From NCBI GenBank assembly GCA_935421135.1, contig OW285197.1:6170850-6234849 (forward strand): DNA of 64,000 nucleotides, in the 5' to 3' direction. A model generated the notes under the pieces. It was not told the DNA's origin. It saw nothing but the letters and a program-made list of their open reading frames with translations, and made no database searches. Made by a program: the position numbers and the translations under genes. Each line of letters starts with the position of its first letter. Position 1 is the first letter of the stretch. Of the stretch, positions 61,701 through 64,000 are shown one piece after another. This DNA is from Bugulina stolonifera. Taxonomy: Eukaryota; Bryozoa; Gymnolaemata; Cheilostomatida; Bugulidae.

Positions 61701-63367
61701 GAGTCTTGCTCTGTTATTTATTATGTATTTACTGGTGTTTTTTTTTGGGATTTTAGACATGACGTCTTGTTGTAAATAAAAAAGTTCTGACTGAATGAAC
61801 AGAAGTACAATGGTGTGCATTTTGCACTATTAGTAGTAGCATACCCGAATCTGACAGCAAAGTTTGCGTCTAGTTGCTGACGTATATCTCTTTAGAACAT
61901 CCATCCTCTGCATCAGAGCCGCCTATGCCAAGATATGATTAGTTGTAAACGGAGGCAGGTGAAGGCAATGATTATTAATAGACTTTTCAGACTGCCATTT
62001 ATGTTTGTGCCAACCATATTATAAAGACATGATGTGCTGCAGTGAGCAATAGTGACCAACGATGGGGTTAATGATCAATGTTTAGTAGCGAAATACAATA
62101 TGAAGGGGCTTTAATGACTACAAAGACTGTTTTTCTACCAGGAATGTAAAAAGGTGAGTGCAGTTAACTTTCACGTCTGAGATTTACTTCCACTGGTGTA
62201 TCCAGCTACATGTATTCCACCAATCCAGTCCAGTCTATCCACATTAAAGGCAAATGCTAGTCTAACTGTTATCGTTGCTACTTCACTGAGCTTGTGGCAC
62301 ATCATACAAGTAGAGCCATTAAATAGTCTACTCATTGGTAAAAGTCAAATCAAGGTCAAATCAAGGTCGGTATAATATTGCACTGATTTACCCCTCAGCT
62401 TCTCAGATGTTGTTTAAATTGGATAAACTCAAGACAGTGAACAATGGGGTTGCTTTGGGTTTGAGTAATGCAAGTATGAGATGTGTGTTACATGTAGACC
62501 AACCTCTGATTCACCAGCCACAGGTACTTGAGCATTGAGACCGTCCAATTCCAGGTTTATAGCCACCTATGCAAAAAAGATGTCACATCATGAGTCGTAA
62601 GCAAAGGTTGGACTAAGTAAAGTTTGACGCCATTATAAACGCCAAGAATAGTGCAGTTTGTTATAAAACGCTAGTTAAAAAGAATTGCAATGCATCGTAA
62701 ATGTAGAACCCATCACATTTAATCAATACACATGTAATCAACATTTGATTCAGTATGCCATTTGGCGAGGTTTATAAAGGACGGATTTTTAATTAGCACT
62801 AGTCAGATCTACCAGTGCATTGTACATGTAACGAATGCCATATTGGCAATGCAAGCTATGGCAATAAGTGCAATAATCTTAACATGTGCAGTTTACAGTT
62901 TACTCAAATACAATGTACATGTGTTACAATTTTACTCAAATTTGTTTGATCGCTTTCTTTTGAAAATTTCTAACAGTTAAGCGCTGGGGAGAGGCCGTTA
63001 CCATGGTTATTGCACAAAGATGTTTGTTGGTAAAATATTTTGCATCGCAAGCGATGTTGCAAACTAATGTACCATAAAATTGTTGTTCTACATGTATGTG
63101 CGTGGCTATCCTTGTTCAGACATAATCAGTTAAGTCCGAAAATCTTGGACTAGCCATTATGCAATGTAATTTATAGTTCATTGGACTGACTATTGAGGGC
63201 CGAATAGGAGTTGCTCCTGACAATATTCAGCATCTAATGAAACTAGTCTTGTTCCACCACAGAGGAACTTCATCATATCTTACCATGCGATCGATTAATT
63301 CCTGTGTCCTTCTCTCTTCTTCTGCTTCATCAATCTGCCCTGCTGCATAATGATTGGAAACATCTGT
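52785..63367 (-). CDS. Gene of unknown function: helical segments plus Cys/His-rich C-terminus (3' part)
   Basis: Nine exons in transcript order: 63367-63284, 62566-62504, 61922-61845, 60324-60241, 59342-59273, 58707-58591, 57713-57630, 54444-54334, 53291-52785 (stop). All have AG..GT borders. The first exon has an acceptor, so the gene begins beyond the window. About 398 residues are visible. The early exons encode charged, likely helical or coiled-coil segments (EAEEERRTQELIDRM; QMNKLVARLVTMM). The last exon carries CMC, CPSC, CSKC, CDGKC, CMPC and CLVC pairs and an HSHLDTSH motif, as expected for several zinc sites. Seven of the eight upstream exons begin and end in phase 0, with lengths in whole codons. 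The exception is 59342-59273, 70 bases long, which throws the next junction out by one base at an AAAA run. I did not recognise the family. Confidence 0.7.
55257..55484 (+). mobile_element. Diverged small TIR transposon copy beside the 20-bp array
   Basis: Recognisable by CTGGTTCATATGATACTGCT, GGCGTGAGCAATG..TGCCCTGAAGG, CATTATTGAACAAAGTAAAA and the end GATAAGCCTA, in the same order as in the copy at 19281. The minisatellite begins about 15 bases after its right end. Confidence 0.65.
55497..57396. repeat. 20-bp minisatellite, about 95 copies, in an intron
   Basis: Units of TAGTACATGTATGTAGGGAG run for 1.9 kb in the intron between 54444 and 57630. Variants are a 14- or 15-base short unit lacking TACATG, and point changes in the GGGAGTAGT part (AATAGT, AGTAAT, ATTAGT). 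Minus-strand frames of up to 637 codons are artefacts of the stop-free repeat. Confidence 0.95.
60466..61214. mobile_element. Non-autonomous hAT-like element in an intron
   Basis: Ends TAGGCCTGCAACGAT and ATCGTTGCAGGCCTA are perfect inverse repeats. They are flanked by 8-bp duplications GCTAATGG (60458-60465) and GCTAATAG (61215-61222) with one mismatch. The TGCAACGAT tip and 8-bp duplication fit hAT elements. 749 bp, no transposase frame. The interior contains a tRNA-like unit at 60597-60672. Confidence 0.85.
60597..60672 (+). repeat. tRNA-like unit inside the hAT-like element
   Basis: A-box-like TGGTGGCAGAGCG and B-box GGGTTCGAATC at tRNA spacing, followed by a T run. Stems pair poorly, so this is more likely a SINE head nested in the transposon than a tRNA gene. 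Confidence 0.45.
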
Positions 63368-63489
63368 CTAAGAAATATAAACCAGAGAGCGAGTAAATTA
63401 TAGAACTCTACATTGGCATAATATACAGGCAAGCTATATGCACACATAAATAAAATAGCAATATTCAGCAGTAGCAATTTATTTTGTTC

Positions 63490-63658
63490 ACACTGAGAGC
63501 TATCACGCTCTGCTATGAGCTCAGTTTGGCTGCCTGGTAATAGTAGTTATTGTATTTATAAGGGGTTTCTATTCAGATCAATCATTGTCACACCTAATTG
63601 CTCAGGTGTGTTAAGATATTAAAAGCAGTCTCAGATGAACCAGTCTGGTTTCCAAATA
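63490..63658 (-). mobile_element. Partial small TIR transposon copy
   Basis: Diverged reverse-orientation copy: GATGAACCAGTCTGGTTTCCAAATA at the right matches the family's left end, and CTGCCTGGTAATA matches its middle. The other end is missing. Confidence 0.55.
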
Positions 63659-63694
63659 TAATTATGTACATGCATAAAAATAATGATAAAAAAC

Positions 63695-63769
63695 TACTAT
63701 ATAATTATACAGCATGTAAATGTACATGTAAATATACATTTACATACTGTATAATTATATTTAGTAGTT
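63695..63769. repeat. Hairpin-forming AT-rich inverted repeat
   Basis: ACTATATAATTATACAG...CTGTATAATTATATTTAGT with TACATG motifs in the loop. Arms about 30 bp, imperfect. Confidence 0.75.
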
Positions 63770-63882
63770 CTTTCTCCTTATTTATTTATTAGTCCTAACA
63801 ACCCAAATTCAACTATCAATAGCTTCACAACCATTTGCATTTTATTACTAATTACAGTTAGCGTAGAGCACTGTATTCAATA

Positions 63883-64000
63883 GCGTACTTTGAAACTGTA
63901 CTGGTTCATATAGGACTGCTCTAACTATCCGAATACAACTTGACATGACTAATGCTTGATTTGAAGGGGCTTCCCCTTGTATACAGCAATATATTATTAC
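63883..64000 (+). mobile_element. Small TIR transposon copy, cut by the window edge
   Basis: GAAACTGTACTGGTTCATAT, CTAACTATCCGAATACAACT and TGACTAATGCTTGAT match the family. The copy runs off the right end of the window. Confidence 0.75.

Overview
The window looks like nuclear DNA of an animal, probably a marine invertebrate and possibly a sponge; the taxon is an inference. It is AT-rich and full of TACATG/ATGTAC motifs. Its two recognisable host genes are split into many short exons with GT..AG introns, and most of the rest is mobile and tandem-repeat DNA. No bacterial-type operons, rRNA genes or CRISPR arrays are visible.

Region by region. 1-7000 is intergenic and holds old duplicated repeats, a tRNA-derived SINE-like unit, a short acidic exon-like ORF (4324-4449) and a broken LTR ending in a perfect hairpin. 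7023-12062 is a complete Ty3/gypsy LTR retrotransposon with two 400-bp LTRs that I read as identical and a 5-bp target duplication; its gag-pol frame is interrupted by one in-frame stop. 13303-13943 is a non-autonomous hAT-like element. 14220-15050 (83-85 bp units), 15127-15920 (265 bp x3) and 15904-19250 (pentamers) are tandem arrays. The last ends in 2.8 kb of perfect TATTG, then graded YRYYG variants, and sits between perfect 96-bp inverted repeats derived from a small transposon. 20-40 kb is a patchwork of segmental duplications, palindromes, LTR pieces and minisatellites. It contains an acidic-protein ORF (21898-22314) and its inverted, stop-containing paralogue (31521-31919).

40.8-50.65 kb carries on the minus strand a complete SLC5-type sodium/solute symporter of at least 14 exons. 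Its introns hold two copies of the same small transposon, a solo LTR with a 4-bp target duplication, and a TTAA-flanked MITE. 52.8-63.4 kb carries, also on the minus strand, nine 3' exons of a gene of unknown function: helical segments followed by a Cys/His-rich, probably zinc-binding C-terminus. Its introns hold a 1.9-kb 20-bp minisatellite and a second hAT-like element. One exon junction is out of phase by one base at an A4 run.

The main theme is that the largest tandem arrays lie at, or inside, copies of mobile elements. One small transposon family (ends TAGGCGTATTCGGA) has at least six copies here and borders both the pentamer array and the 20-bp array.
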